Source of the DNA: Doryteuthis pealeii
Taxonomy: Eukaryota > Mollusca > Cephalopoda > Myopsida > Loliginidae
Length of the DNA stretch: 64,000 bases
Assembly (NCBI GenBank): GCA_023376005.1
Contig: CM042145.1
Span: forward strand, 19,208,431 to 19,272,430
Direction of reading: 5' to 3'
Both the position numbers and the translations under genes were made by a program. Each line of letters opens with the position of its first letter. Positions within the stretch are counted from its first letter, which is position 1. Shown piece by piece: positions 30,702 to 41,399 of this stretch. The notes under the pieces are model-generated. The model saw nothing but the letters and a program-made list of their open reading frames with translations. It was not told the origin of the DNA and ran no database searches.

Positions 30702-30785
30702 AAGTATTGGTTAGTTGTTTTGTTTTACTGCACATCAATCCTTTCAGTCATTTAATACCGAATTAAGTCATTTTTTATAAATAAA
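30702..30785 (+). repeat. Repeat H left-end fragment
   Basis: GTTTTGTTTTACTGCACATC followed by GTCATTTAATACCGAATTAA matches the first ~70 bp of repeat H at 36684 and 41400. Confidence 0.6.
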
Positions 30786-31260
30786 GGACTCAGGTTGCTT
30801 ACAGTACCTGCTGTATTTGACGGCATATAGGACACACTTTTTTTCCAAAGTTTTGGCTCAAAAAATTGCCCTGCATCTTATACATCGTAGGTGAAGTTTG
30901 AGACCTCCGTAGGACTAGGCTAATCTTCTCTATTATTTCCTGCTATTGAGATGTCTTGTGTATGCTTATTGCTTGCCTGTACTGCCAGATTGCTTTTATA
31001 CAGCTATGTTTCTGCTTGTGTAATGCACAGCTAGACTGTTTTCAACAATATATGCTTAAATACACTAAAAACTTTTTTTCTGAATCTGACCTGCTGAAAT
31101 GGGAGTGCGTCTTAAATACAGTAAGTACTTAAGTGATCTTAAAAAGCATTGTCAAAATTTTTGATTATCACAAGAACAAAATATTACAAACGTTAATAAA
31201 TAAGGAGACTGATAACTAACTATACCTTTGGATGTTTAATAGAATCTAACTTTACATGTA
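30786..31260. other. AT-rich stretch without recognised feature
   Basis: Nothing recognisable. Confidence 0.45.
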
Positions 31261-31264
31261 TCAT

Positions 31265-31450
31265 TTCTGAAGTCCAACCCTCCTCATCACGGCAGGGCCG
31301 TGTAAACTTGGTAGTATCAGAGCCATGCCATCAGGAACTTCAGTTCCTGGTAGGGCCACCTAAGGCGGACAGGTCTGGCACTCAGTAGTATTAGGGCCAA
31401 AACTCGGCCAAAGGGGCTCTGGCAAAAATCTAAATGATCTTGCGTCGCTT
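31265..31450. repeat. GC-richer unclassified block
   Basis: CATCACGGCAGGGCCGTGTA, TTCCTGGTAGGGCCACCTAA and GGCCAAAACTCGGCCAAAGG contrast with the AT-rich surroundings. Likely part of an unclassified element; no second copy here. Confidence 0.45.
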
Positions 31451-31948
31451 AAATGCCAAACGTAAAATTAAAATGAATTGAAGAAAAAAAGGGGGGGCGT
31501 TACATATTTGTTTTATTTGTAATATTGAAATTGTGAATTACGGAAGATTTTTTTTCTTGATTTTTGTTTAGTTTCGTAGAAATTCCACCGGGCCCAATAG
31601 TTACTTCTATAATTTCCTGTAAGTCCAAATGTGGGTTTGAGGTAATCACTAAATGGTAGAAGTAAAAACAAGTGATATTGTTTTCTACTTATAATACTTC
31701 ATTTCTACTCATAGCTTCATACACACACACACACACCGTGACATATAAAGACACACACACCTCATTAAGTCTCATTGGCAGTCCTTGGGGTAAAATATCA
31801 ACTTATTAAATGCTATTACAAATAAGAAAGTATCTCTTGTGTCTTATCAGAAGAGTCTCCTTCTTTGTCCACACTTATCAGAAATATTCCATCTTTGGCA
31901 TCATCTTCTTATCATAGAAAGACCTACTTACTTTTGGTCTAAAAAGGT
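31451..31948. other. AT-rich stretch without recognised feature
   Basis: Contains an AC tract (31721-31736); nothing else recognised. Confidence 0.5.
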
Positions 31949-31949
31949 C

Positions 31950-32245
31950 AAATACACCGATTCACTGGTTTATAGCAAAAAGATTAGATTGATAATATGT
32001 TCACTCCCCATCTTCTATTTTATATTATTTATGTTAGGATTAAATTTTATAAATCAAATGTTAATAAAAACTAGTATCATTTAAGGATATCATAAACATT
32101 TTTCTAAATCCTGGACAAGACTGTATTTCACACTGTCCTTAACATAGTGGGCTCTTTAACTTTGGTACGGCAACCAGTCCAGAAGGAAAACTGAATTCAA
32201 ACCTGTTAAACCCTGCTTCAAAATTGTCCTTGTGTTACATCCTAC
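31950..32245 (+). mobile_element. Composite SINE-B unit, partial
   Basis: Starts inside the AT-rich linker (ATTCACTGGTTTATAGCAAA) and continues into the head-less SINE-B (TAAATCCTGGACAAGACTG). It ends with the type i tail (GTGTTACATCCTACTCATGC) rather than type iv. Confidence 0.8.
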
Positions 32246-32380
32246 TCATGCAGAGGTGATTGAGTGAATACATATAAACATTTTTCTATCTATAAAAAAT
32301 ATACTATGTAGAATATATTACTGTTGAATCGGCCAGGTCGAAAGGAACTAATTTACCCTCAAAGGTCACTACGCCCATAC

Positions 32381-32396
32381 AATGGGGGGGGGGGGG
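32381..32396. repeat. Poly-G tract
   Basis: A run of about a dozen G bases directly before repeat G. Confidence 0.85.
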
Positions 32397-32401
32397 TAAA
32401 A

Positions 32402-32690
32402 TGATCATACTATCGAATTGGTAAGACAAGGCAACAAATAGCTGTAAGTGAATAGGGATCTAATCTTGTTGCAATCCTATTGCAGAATGCCAGAGTATTT
32501 ATGAAGTGTCATAACATCATAGAAACCAAGCAGCCAATCAGGACTCAAGGAATGGAATCACCCAAATACATGAATGGAATATTCTTGAGTTCCATAAGTA
32601 CCAGCTGTCTTGGGCCTAGTTCAGTGGAGCTTAGCCAGTTGCTGTTGTCCAAACCAACAGTATACTGACTGACTTCAATATACTATAAAA
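32402..32690 (+). repeat. Repeat G
   Basis: ATCATACTATCGAATTGGTA at the left and CCAACAGTATACTGACTGAC at the right. About 16 bp near the left end (AAGTTCCAATTACTGT in the copy at 42064) is deleted. Confidence 0.88.
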
Positions 32691-32875
32691 GATGGAATGA
32701 TTATAATTCTAATTGCAATATATTCCTTCCATGACAACTTTAATTACAGGTGAGAAAGATTAAAATCATAGATTATTTATGCATGTTCACCATTTCATAA
32801 GTAATGTTACATTTAAGGAGTAAACTGGCTATTTAGTGTGTTTGACAATCTTTTCCAAAACAAGAACATTTTTTA

Positions 32876-33180
32876 TTTTTATTATGAGGTTTTTACACCT
32901 GCCATACATAGCTGGTACTTCACTGGAGACTGAGTGACAGCAAGTCTCCTCAGGTTTCCAGGACTCTTCTGAGTATTCTAGTCGATCCCAACAATGCTCT
33001 AGTTTGGATGGTCTCTTCTTCCTCTGATTTCCAATTCACCCAAATTCTTTTTCAGAGCTTTGGGGGGACCGTTCCAAGGGCACCAATTACAATTGGTACA
33101 ACCTTCACCTTCATGTTCCAAAGTTCCTCTCAGTTCTCTGGCAAGGTCTAAGTATTTGTCCATCTTTTCGCTTTTTATTA
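32876..33180 (-). pseudogene. LINE-L 3' fragment
   Basis: Minus-strand frames read DKYLDLARELR, then KNLGELEIRGR and, after frameshifts, RILRRVLET-like residues. The pattern YxDLAREL ... LEELEIRGRIETIQ ... RILRRVLE occurs at the end of a widespread non-LTR ORF. The 3' tail is ATAATAAAAATAAAA (minus). Other copies lie at 42690 and 49756. Confidence 0.8.
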
Positions 33181-33360
33181 TTACTACTACTTACCACAAC
33201 TCATCCTAATTGTTGTAGAGATTTGTGTAGACTGATCAGTATTCAACTGTGTATATTTTTATCCATATATACAGAACACTTGACCATGTCCTGTCAGTTG
33301 CTACAGAGTATTCAGTTACACTGTTTTGTTTTTTTTTTTGTCTGGTGACTGGACGCTGTG
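33181..33360 (-). repeat. Repeat K
   Basis: The reverse complement matches 39660-39940 (CAGTCACCAGACAAAAA, GGACATGGTCAAGTGTTC, GAATACTGATCAGTCTACAC). It adjoins LINE-L at the AATAAT tail. Confidence 0.8.
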
Positions 33361-33361
33361 A

Positions 33362-33650
33362 AGGTGAGATAACCCCTCTGCACAATCAGGATTCAACACA
33401 AGGTCAATTTTTAAACACAGTTTAACAAGTTTGAATTCAGAGTTTTCTTTCTTCTATACCAGTTGCCATACTAAATTTAAAGAGCCCTGTCTGCTTTACT
33501 ATTTACCCATAGCTAGAGGAAAAATAGTTGGATGCATACCTTTCCCAAGAGTATTAGCACTATGCGAAATGCAAACAGCATTGGTTGGATTTGAACTTGG
33601 TTTGCTGATTCCACTTCCTAAGATGATAACCGTTACACTACGAGCCTAAT
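33362..33650 (-). mobile_element. SINE-B, diverged full-length copy, tail type i
   Basis: The head at the right (minus GTGTAACGGTTATCATCTTA) and box B (AAGTTCAAATCC) are recognisable. The body is diverged (GGGCTCTTTAAATTTAGTAT). The tail survives as AACACAAGGTCAATTTTTAA on plus. Confidence 0.85.
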
Positions 33651-33718
33651 TGTACATCCAAAACCTTCATGACCTACTTCTCAGCTAGAATGACAGTACA
33701 ACATACTAAGATGAAGTA

Positions 33719-34066
33719 CAGTGATGCTGGTAGCTTTTTAATTTAGTGCATCCTGGGATGCATGGATTTGATTTAAATGAGTCCCCGGGAAATTTGATGC
33801 GTCCCAACTAAAGTTTCTCAATTCATTGCAGAGTTTTTTTTTTATCTATGAACAACTAAAGCCGTCTAACCCCTACCTAGTTCCCCATACAGTGCAATTC
33901 ATTTCCAAGAAAATATTGAAATGTATTTACACTTAGCTTGAAATGGTGGGGAAAAAAAAAAAAAAAAAAAAAAAAAAAACACTGGGATGCATGGATAAGA
34001 TTTTTCTGCGTCCTTTTAGATTTTTCTGCATCAGGGACACAAGACGTGTACCTATCAGCATCTCTG
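33719..34066 (-). mobile_element. MITE-C with perfect 6-bp target duplication
   Basis: Ends are CAGTGATGCTGGTAGC and CTATCAGCATCTCTG. GAAGTA flanks both sides (33713-33718 and 34067-34072). An internal poly-A run is expanded (about 33953-33979). Confidence 0.92.
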
Positions 34067-34294
34067 GAAGTATAATATTTGAGTATTTGAAAAGAAGGAT
34101 TACCAATCTTATAAACCAGCAATTATGGAATAAGACTAACATATATACATGCATACTCAAAAATAAACTAGTGTTGCATAGGGCCAAATTCAAGTTGTTA
34201 GTAATAGTCGTTAGTTCAGAAACAACATACACAGTGTGTGTCACCAGGGGCTGTTTATTTATTTCTAGGCTCATGGGTTCTTTTCAGAGAGAGA

Positions 34295-34680
34295 GAGAAT
34301 GGTCAAACTATTCTATCATAAATCATATTCGGTACTACTATGGGGAAGCGGGGCCACGTCTGCCTCTCACCAAAGCCCAGCCGAAAAAGACATTTTCTTC
34401 TTCTTCCGTTTCTCGTGCCAGGGTGTGAGGGTCACCCAACTTCCGCTTCCAGTCAAAACCCAGAACTTCCATTTTTATTTTTAAATCTAATTTTAGGGTC
34501 ATTCGCCAGTCAGTTGAGTTCCAAACTATAACCTCTCTTTGTTCTTATTTCTTTTTCCTCTCTTTCTCCAGAAATCCGAATACCGTTTTATTTTTAATCC
34601 CAAATTCCCCATAGACCATAGTAATTACACTACACTAGTTAGAAGAATTAGAAGGGGGGGGAATGGAATGCTTTAGAGTT
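34295..34680. repeat. Unclassified GC-intermediate block
   Basis: Includes GGGGAAGCGGGGCCACGTCT and GGGTGTGAGGGTCACCCAAC in an otherwise AT-rich region. Overlapping short frames on the plus strand have no recognised domain. Possibly an LTR or other transposon fragment; single copy here. Confidence 0.35.
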
Positions 34681-34903
34681 TTGTCTATAATTATTTATTT
34701 TTTAAAATTAAAAAGTCACATGTAGTGTACTCCATTCAAATAACAATTTAAACAAAGATTTTTATTATACATACATAAATATATTTAGTGAGAATATCTG
34801 CAATCATTATGTTTTTTTTGTCAGTTACAATGCTATCTCTTCTTAATGAAAAATATCAAATACTAAATCATCAAGCTATGACTGCGCAGTAACTATGGTA
34901 ATG

Positions 34904-35334
34904 TGTTACATAATCTATGCAGTTGCATAAGATTATTGTCAATCCCCTGTATTTCTAAAGGGATGGCCCTTCTCATATCATGGGCGGGACTTTCCATGGA
35001 ATAGTACAGAAAGCCTGCGAAATACGTGAAGACACGTGGGACCTGGTTGGGTCCTCAGTTTTCAGTTGGACGTCAGGCAGTGTTGATGTCCTGCCTTAAC
35101 TGTAACTCACTCTGCATATGCGCGCTATGTTAGTCAGATATTTAGTTACATGAAATGTATAGTTAAGTAAATAAAAGCTTAAGAAAATAACACAGTTTCG
35201 TGGTTGGTGGATGTCTTGGTAACAAGACTGATGAAGAAGAAATGAGTTAAGTGCGACCGACCACCAAGACAAAGTCAAGATGTTAGAAGAGACCTAGAAG
35301 AATAGAAGTTAAGTAATGAAAAGGGTATACAACA
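34904..35334 (+). mobile_element. Solo LTR with 4-bp target duplication
   Basis: Starts TGTTACATAATC and ends GTATACAACA, i.e. TG...CA. AATG lies on both sides (34900-34903 and 35335-35338). An AATAAA polyadenylation-type signal sits in TAAGTAAATAAAAGCTTAAG. No internal retrotransposon coding region adjoins it, so it is a recombination remnant. Related LTRs are at 10301 and 61859. Confidence 0.93.
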
Positions 35335-35482
35335 AATGTAGTACATTTAATTCCCTATTCAAAATGGAAATAATTCAAACTTGTCAACAATCATCAAAGC
35401 TAAGTAGATCTTATAAAGAGTTTGTGGATTTAAAATAGAAAAATAATGTCAAGTATTTATTTCCATTAATTTCTATAGCCCA

Positions 35483-35885
35483 GTGCTACTGTACAGTTGC
35501 ACGATTTGGAGTCTAACAAAGCACTTAGAGAAAAAACTAGATGAGAGCTACACAAAGATGCTGCATGCTGTCTTCAAAGCATCACCCCACAAGAAAACAA
35601 CTGTACAGCCACTTGCCCCGAGTAAGACAAACAAAACATGCTGGACACTGCTATAGAGGCAGGGATGAACTCATAAGTGACATTCTCTTGTGGACACCTA
35701 TACATGGACACACCAGTGTAGACCAACCAGCAAAAACCTACATCAATTAGTTCTGTGTGGATTCTGGATGCTGCGCAATGGACCTCCCAGGGGCGATGAC
35801 TGGTAGGGAGGGTTTGAGAGAGAGAGAGAGAGAGGGAGAGTCATGAATATCTGTGTTGCTAGCACTACCTGATGATTTCATCATC
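35483..35885 (+). pseudogene. LINE-R 3' end
   Basis: Encodes, with frameshifts, DESYTKMLHAV, VRQTKHAGHCYRGRDELISD and ILLWTPIHGHTSVDQPAKTY, then terminates through (GA)n and CTGATGATTTCATCATC. The same segment and order occur at 20478. 5'-truncated. Confidence 0.88.
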
Positions 35886-35984
35886 AATAAAAAATGAAGC
35901 ATTAAGAATATTTATTTTTATGTCATAATAAGTTATAGTTTGATTGGACAATTTCCCTAATTATTTTTATGTAATATAAACTGA

Positions 35985-36615
35985 GATGGAGGCGCTCATG
36001 GCATAACGGTTATCATTGTAGGATGTGGACTCAATAACAAGAGTTCATATCCTGAACAAAGCAGTTTGCATTTCATATAGTACTAATAACTTTGGGAAAG
36101 GTATGAATCCAACTATTCTCCCTTCAGCTATGGGTAAATAGTAGGAAAGACCGGCTCTTTAAGCTTGGTTAACCTGGTCTAGGAGAAGGAAAAGTGCATT
36201 CAAACAAAAGGGGCTTCTCTTCTCGTTAGTCAAAACAACTTTGAGAGCTCCTCTTCCCCATCCTCCTCCTCAATCAAATTCAGTCTCGTACTGGAAGAGA
36301 ATTTATGCAAATATTTCAACTGGTAATCTGTATACCGATTCACTGGTTTATAGCAAAAAGATTAGATTGATAATATGTTCACTTCCCATCTTCTATTTTA
36401 TATTATTTATGTTAGGATTAAATTTTATAAATCAAATGTTAATAAAAACTAGTATCATTTAAGGATATCAAACATTTTTCTAAATCCTGGACAAGACTGT
36501 ATTTTACACAGTCCTTAATACTCTTAGGAAAGGTATGAATCCAACTATGGGTAAATAGCAAGACAGATGGACTCTTTAATCTTGGTATGACAACCAGTCT
36601 AGAAGAAAACAGAAT
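35985..36615 (+). mobile_element. Composite SINE-B unit with tail type iv
   Basis: Full-length SINE-B head (GGAGGCGCTCATGGCATAAC), body, tail CTTCTCGTTAGTCAAAACAA, the AT-rich linker, then the head-less SINE-B starting TAAATCCTGGACAAGACTG. Collinear with 19602-20250, including the internal junctions. Confidence 0.88.
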
Positions 36616-36683
36616 TCAAACAAGTTGTAGACCTGGAAAGGGATGGGCCCTACCAGACTATTCCTGCTTAAGACTTGCTACAT

Positions 36684-37345
36684 GGTTTGGTTTGGTTTGG
36701 TTTTGTGGCATATCAACCTCACTGGGTCATTTAATGCCAATAAAGTTTTGAAATAAATCAATTCTTAATGAATAATACAATTTTTTTTATAAATACATTT
36801 TTCTATTTAACCCATAGATGGGACCCTAACAGGTATTACCACTCTGGGTCAGAGTGGACCAGGGAGCAATGGTGATGAAGGGATGCTCCACATTCCCCAA
36901 ACCTCCAAAACTGGAACCTCACTATCAGATAGAGTTTAACATCATTCCCAGGACATGTAGACCCTCAGTCACCGCCTTCTAACACCCACATGATAAAAAG
37001 AGGTTGGGGCTTGCCATAAGGGCAATAGTGTTGGGAAAATCATATAGGTGCTAGGGCTTGATGTGGCCAGCCAATTGATCGGAGGGGGCCTCTCCGACCG
37101 CCCGTCTAGCCCAAGATAGGGCCAAAGTGGAGTATTGCAAGTTATGAACTGTTCATCCACCTGGGTTCTATCCTTAAGCATCACGGGTCGCCACCCATGG
37201 CCAACAGGTGGCCTAATTGGGGAGTCTTACCCCTCTGCAGAGGTGCAGTCAGTGCATTCTAACACCCCAGCCGACAGGGCAGCATGCTACATGAGTAGCA
37301 CCCACATGACCAAAACCAGATTATGGGACCAGTGTGTGTGACCGA
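36684..37345 (+). repeat. Repeat H, longest copy
   Basis: Begins GGTTTGGTTTGGTTTTGTGG and GTCATTTAATGCC, then ATTTAACCCATAGATGGGAC, CTCTGGGTCAGAGTGGACCA and CCCTCTGCAGAGGTGCAGTC. It ends near CCAGTGTGTGTGACC. Other copies lie at 41400, 56868 (minus) and 59990. The minus strand of two copies has a similar ~70-codon frame beginning MMxKD and SxTCNxPLW, but stops at shared positions argue against real coding. Confidence 0.8.
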
Positions 37346-37786
37346 GATAAATAAATTCACATAGAAAAGAATAAGAATGAAATGTTTTTTTTAAAAACTA
37401 CCATCTGCTTCCTGGTTTGAATCTCATCACTGTCTATTTTATTACAATTTGTTAACATTGTATAAAAATAGAAAATCTATTTGCTAGAAACATATTTCTG
37501 CATTCACTGACAAAGAAAAAGAATTTTAAATATCAAAGAAAAACATTATAAAAAAAGAACTAGTTTTGCCTATAATATAATGATGTTTTAATGTTGGAAT
37601 ACATACTTTCGCCATTGTGGGTAATACCAGGTTTTATTATTTTCTGGTCATCCATACTTCATCTGTTTTACATGAGACATTTGTAAATTTAAGCAGGCTT
37701 TTATCACATGAGTAAGAAAGCTAAAAATATAGCATGACATTGTCCGTGTGCATAATAATGGGCACTGGCTTTTATATGTATATATA
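37346..37786. other. AT-rich stretch without recognised feature
   Basis: Nothing recognisable. Confidence 0.5.
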
Positions 37787-38165
37787 GTGGTACCTTGACT
37801 TATAAATGCTTCAACTTAGGAATTTTCTGAGTTAAAAGCTGGTGATTTTTTTGCTTTTTGTGTTGAGAGCTAAAATTTCAGGTAGGAGCGAGCTTCAGAT
37901 ATGCTTATGTTAATAAGTTCACTAAAAACATTTAATTTTCCAAATTTATTCTGCCAAAGAAAAATATTATTTATAAAAGAATAAACATTAAAACATTAAA
38001 GCATATAATTTATTATATTCTTTTATGTTTTTATACAATACAGTTCTATTTTTCTTATTTTAAAAAAACTAACAAAAAAAATTAGGGTGTTTTGGGACTG
38101 AAATGGATTAATGGCATTTCAGTTTATTTCAATAGGAAAATTTTATGAAAACGTTAAGTGAAGGA
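37787..38165. mobile_element. MITE with CAGTGGTACCTTGACTT-type end
   Basis: The left end AGTGGTACCTTGACTTATAA and subterminal TCAACTTAGGAATTTTCTGA match the element at 1642. The right end (AACGTTAAGTGAAGG) is only partly complementary and is cut by a (TA)n tract. Confidence 0.65.
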
Positions 38166-38181
38166 TATATATATATATATT

Positions 38182-38397
38182 AGGGCCGTTTAGCTCAGTC
38201 GGTAGAGTGGCCGCCAAGGAACCACAAGGTTTCTGGTTTGATACCAACCCTCTAACTCAGCGTATGAGTAGCACAGGGATCTGTGTGGTAAAGTAAGAAG
38301 CTGATGGTAGGTGTGGTGCTCCACCTCAGACACAAAAACAATCTCCTTTATCTAGTGCTAGTGAAAAGGGGATGGGCTCCCTCGCTGTCTGGCTGAC
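38182..38397 (+). mobile_element. SINE-A joined to MITE-C
   Basis: The head GGGCCGTTTAGCTCAGTCGG and box B GGTTTGATACC are intact and the body reaches CGCTGTCTGGCTGACAG. The final ~25 bp (CGACTTTAGGCC...) is replaced by MITE-C sequence. Confidence 0.88.
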
Positions 38398-38656
38398 AGT
38401 GGTTTTCTCTTTTCTTCCCTTACCATTTCAAGCTAACTGTAAATACATTTCAATAGTTTTTTTAGAAATGAATTACACAGGATAGGTTACAAGGTAGGAG
38501 TTAGATGGCTTTAGTTGTTTCCCCAGATCATAAATAAAAACCCTACAATTTATTAAGAAACTTTAGTTGGGACCCATTCATTTTCTTGGGGACTTATTCA
38601 AAGCAAATATGTGCATCCCAGGACACACTAAATCAAAAAGCTATCAGCATCTCTGG
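38398..38656 (+). mobile_element. MITE-C, left end missing
   Basis: Starts inside the element (TTTTCTCTTTTCTTCCCTTA) and runs to CTATCAGCATCTCTG. A DNA transposon cut at one end and fused to a SINE implies a deletion or a repair junction. Confidence 0.85.
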
Positions 38657-38683
38657 ACAATACTGATTCCATGTTGCAAATCC

Positions 38684-38909
38684 GGACCATATGACATTTA
38701 GGCACCCTTTTTTGATTTTGTTTCATCAGGACATTTTTTTTCATTTACACCGTCAAAATCCAGTTGTTTGTTAACAGATGATTTTTAGAGTTTTTTTTTA
38801 ATTATAAAACTAACCCCTAACAAACAACCAGATTTTGACTGTGTAAATAATAAAAAAATGTCCTGATGAAACAAGATCGAAAAAGGGGTGCCTAAAGGTC
38901 ATATGGTCC
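38684..38909. mobile_element. 226-bp fold-back MITE with 7-8 bp target duplication
   Basis: GGACCATATGACATTTAGGC at the left mirrors the right end CCTAAAGGTCATATGGTCC. Arms of about 100 bp run inward to TGTTTGTTAACAG / CTAACAAACA. CAAATCC flanks both sides (38677-38683 and 38911-38917); counting one more base it is an 8-mer with one mismatch. Confidence 0.9.
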
Positions 38910-38929
38910 ACAAATCCTCCAGAATTATG

Positions 38930-39372
38930 AACAATTGTGAAATGTTTAGAAAAGAATGTTGATATGTTTGGTCGTATTTGAACATATGGAGCTAATTTAT
39001 GGATTTTCTAAGAGAAATTTCAATAGTTAAAAATGCTACTCAAGAATTTGCAAAATATCCATGAGAGTTTTTGTTTTTTTTTATGAAAGATAATATTCTA
39101 TTTTCCTTTGGAGAAATCCCAAAAGTATCACTTAATAAAGATTCATTACTAAGATTAAAAAAAAAAAAATAAAAAATGGGGTTCTCAATATCATTAGTAC
39201 CATTAAACTTTTGGGTATTTCTTTTTACAAGCAAACCACTTGAGATCAACAACTAAAGTGATAACATCCTGATTACATCATAACATTCAACTCTTTTAAT
39301 TAAACGAGTTGTTAAAATTTATAGTAATAATCTATCTAACAAGATAAGTTATTCATCATGAGACATATTTGA
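38930..39372. other. AT-rich stretch without recognised feature
   Basis: Nothing recognisable. Confidence 0.5.
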
Positions 39373-39432
39373 ACCAATGTAGAGTGTTCAGCTAGAAACT
39401 AGAAGGTTCCTAGTTCAATACCGGCCCTCAAA
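39373..39432 (+). mobile_element. SINE-A head fragment
   Basis: GTAGAGTGTTCAGCTAGAAA and GTTCCTAGTTCAATACCGGC match only the right two-thirds of the tRNA-like head. Confidence 0.75.
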
Positions 39433-39559
39433 CAAATAACTTATTTGTTTAAGGGGCAAATTGAATGTACTTAAGGTTTTTTTAAATCTTTATGTATTAT
39501 ATATAAGTTTTAATGCCATAGGGACTGAGTCAATAGTGTTTGGTGACTGTCAGTCTGCT

Positions 39560-39923
39560 GATCACATAGTCCAGAAACTGACCTTGTCTACAGTATTAAA
39601 ACTTAGATCTACATATGCTCTATCACCAATACCAACACTCTTTCTTACAGGAAGGCTGTGACTAGTCCAGTCACCAGACAAAAAAAAGACAGTAACTGAA
39701 TACACTCTGTAGCAACTTTCAGGACATGGTCAAGTGTTCAGTATATATGGATAAAGATATACACACTAAAACCACCAACCAATCAAAATGCTGGAAATAG
39801 ACTTGCCTATTCACAAAGTAGAATAGCCCAAGCTGCTATTTAATCCACTTACCAAGTCTGGATTCTCAGAAGTAGATTCAACTTGCAACACAGATGAATA
39901 CTGATCAGTCTACACAGAACTCT

Positions 39924-39942
<19 letters not shown>
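39560..39942 (+). repeat. Repeat K
   Basis: Right part matches the reverse complement of 33181-33360 (CCAGTCACCAGACAAAAAAA; GGACATGGTCAAGTGTTCAG). It ends GATCAGTCTACACAGAACTC and runs into a (TA)n(CA)n tract, like a retroposon tail. An internal promoter was not recognised. Confidence 0.7.
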
Positions 39943-39987
<45 letters not shown>

Positions 39988-39988
39988 G
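39927..39988. repeat. (TA)n(CA)n compound microsatellite
   Basis: Compound dinucleotide tract at the end of repeat K. Confidence 0.95.
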
Positions 39989-39989
39989 T

Positions 39990-40600
39990 ATTCCCTAGAT
40001 TTTCAATTAGAGAAATTAAAACTAATATAAAAATATTCAAAACTTTTGCTGATTATCAAAACAAAATTGTTGAAATTTTCATTACATATAGACTTTTATA
40101 AAACCTGTCTTAAACATTTAAATATGTAAATGCACACGCAAGATAATTTAAAACGATAAAGTTTAATCATGTTAAAATGCTTACAATTGCTTAGAGACTG
40201 AAAAAGCAAAGTGATTCAAGATTATTTAATGTGCTGTTTTAGCTCTAAAATGATAAATACACAAATTATTCACTTCTTGTGTGTAAGATAGAAATTTACC
40301 AAACTGCTACATTATTTAATCTCTGCTTTATAGATTTACAAGTAACAAATACAACTTACCTAAGAGAAGGAAAAAAATCTAGCATTAAAAATTAACTCTA
40401 AAGACTTTGTCAGCAATTACCATAAAAAAAATATTGTATTAAAAATATGTAGCTAAAAATAATGAGTATACAATCATCGGTCTTAATAAAAAAAAAATAT
40501 TGAAAATAATGTTTGAATTAAAAATTGTTGTCATTTTTTTTTTAATGGAACATAATATTCTATTCTTGTTACAATATTTGCTGCTGCTATGAATAAGTTA
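39990..40600. other. AT-rich stretch without recognised feature
   Basis: Nothing recognisable. Confidence 0.5.
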
Positions 40601-40604
40601 AAAT

Positions 40605-40727
40605 AAGTTGATGGTAGGTGTGGCACTCCTACTCAGACACAAAAACAATCTCTTTGGTCTAGTGAAAAGGGGATAGACTCCCTCGCTGATTGGCTGATAC
40701 CGACTTTAGGCCACCTAGACGACTACT
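40605..40727 (+). mobile_element. SINE-A 3' half
   Basis: Starts in the body (GTTGATGGTAGGTGTGGCAC) and runs to the family 3' end (CGACTTTAGGCCACC). The head is absent. It is immediately followed by the LINE-R fragment in opposite orientation. Confidence 0.88.
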
Positions 40728-41222
40728 TTATCAATGACAATCTCTCGCCAAACTTCTCTATCATTCATTGTCCCTGGGAGGTCCTCTGTGCAACATCCAG
40801 TATCTGCGCAGAGCTGGTCAATGTAGGTCCACTGGTGGCTCACATTAGCATGTCCTGGTTTCCACAGGAGAGTATCGCTTATGAGTTCGTCCTTGCTTCT
40901 CCAACAGTGTCCAGCATGTCTTGTTCATCTCACTCAGATGGTTTGTGAGATAGGGACAAGTGGCCATACAGCTGCTTCCTTGTGGGGTGTTGTTTCCACA
41001 ACTTGTTCAAGATTGCACACAGCATTCTTGTGCAGCTTCATCTATCTTATTCTCAAGGCGTCTCGTTAGGGTCCAAGTGGTGCAGCCATATAGCAGCACT
41101 GATACAACCACAGCTTGGAAGAATTGTCTTTTTAACTTGTCAGTGAGATTGGATTTCCATATGACTGATAATCTGTTTATAGCCGACCATGCCTTTCCTA
41201 TTCGTGTATTAACATCGCTTTA
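40728..41222 (-). pseudogene. LINE-R 3' fragment, best preserved
   Basis: The minus strand reads RIGKAWSAINRLSVIWKSNL, TDKLKRQFFQAVVVSVLLYG and CTTWTLTRRLENKI in one frame. Frameshifted segments then cover HLSEMNKTCWTLLEKQGRTH and the region up to the C-terminus. This is the end of an RTE-like reverse transcriptase ORF. There are stops and frameshifts throughout. Confidence 0.9.
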
Positions 41223-41399
41223 AAAGTATCTTATTTAAATGTTTTCATTTCAAAAATGAAAGTGTTTACTGATACACACTTTAACCATATTTTATATCTT
41301 TACACAATGACAATGTGATAATTTCTACTTAAATAGAATACACTTACACAGTCATGCATAAATACTTCAACAAAATTTGTTATTGAATAGAAATTTTAA

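Noticed and set aside
33943..34428. 161-codon plus-strand frame, the longest in the window
   Set aside because: Starts in a poly-A tract inside MITE-C and crosses the element boundary into unrelated DNA. No domain recognised.
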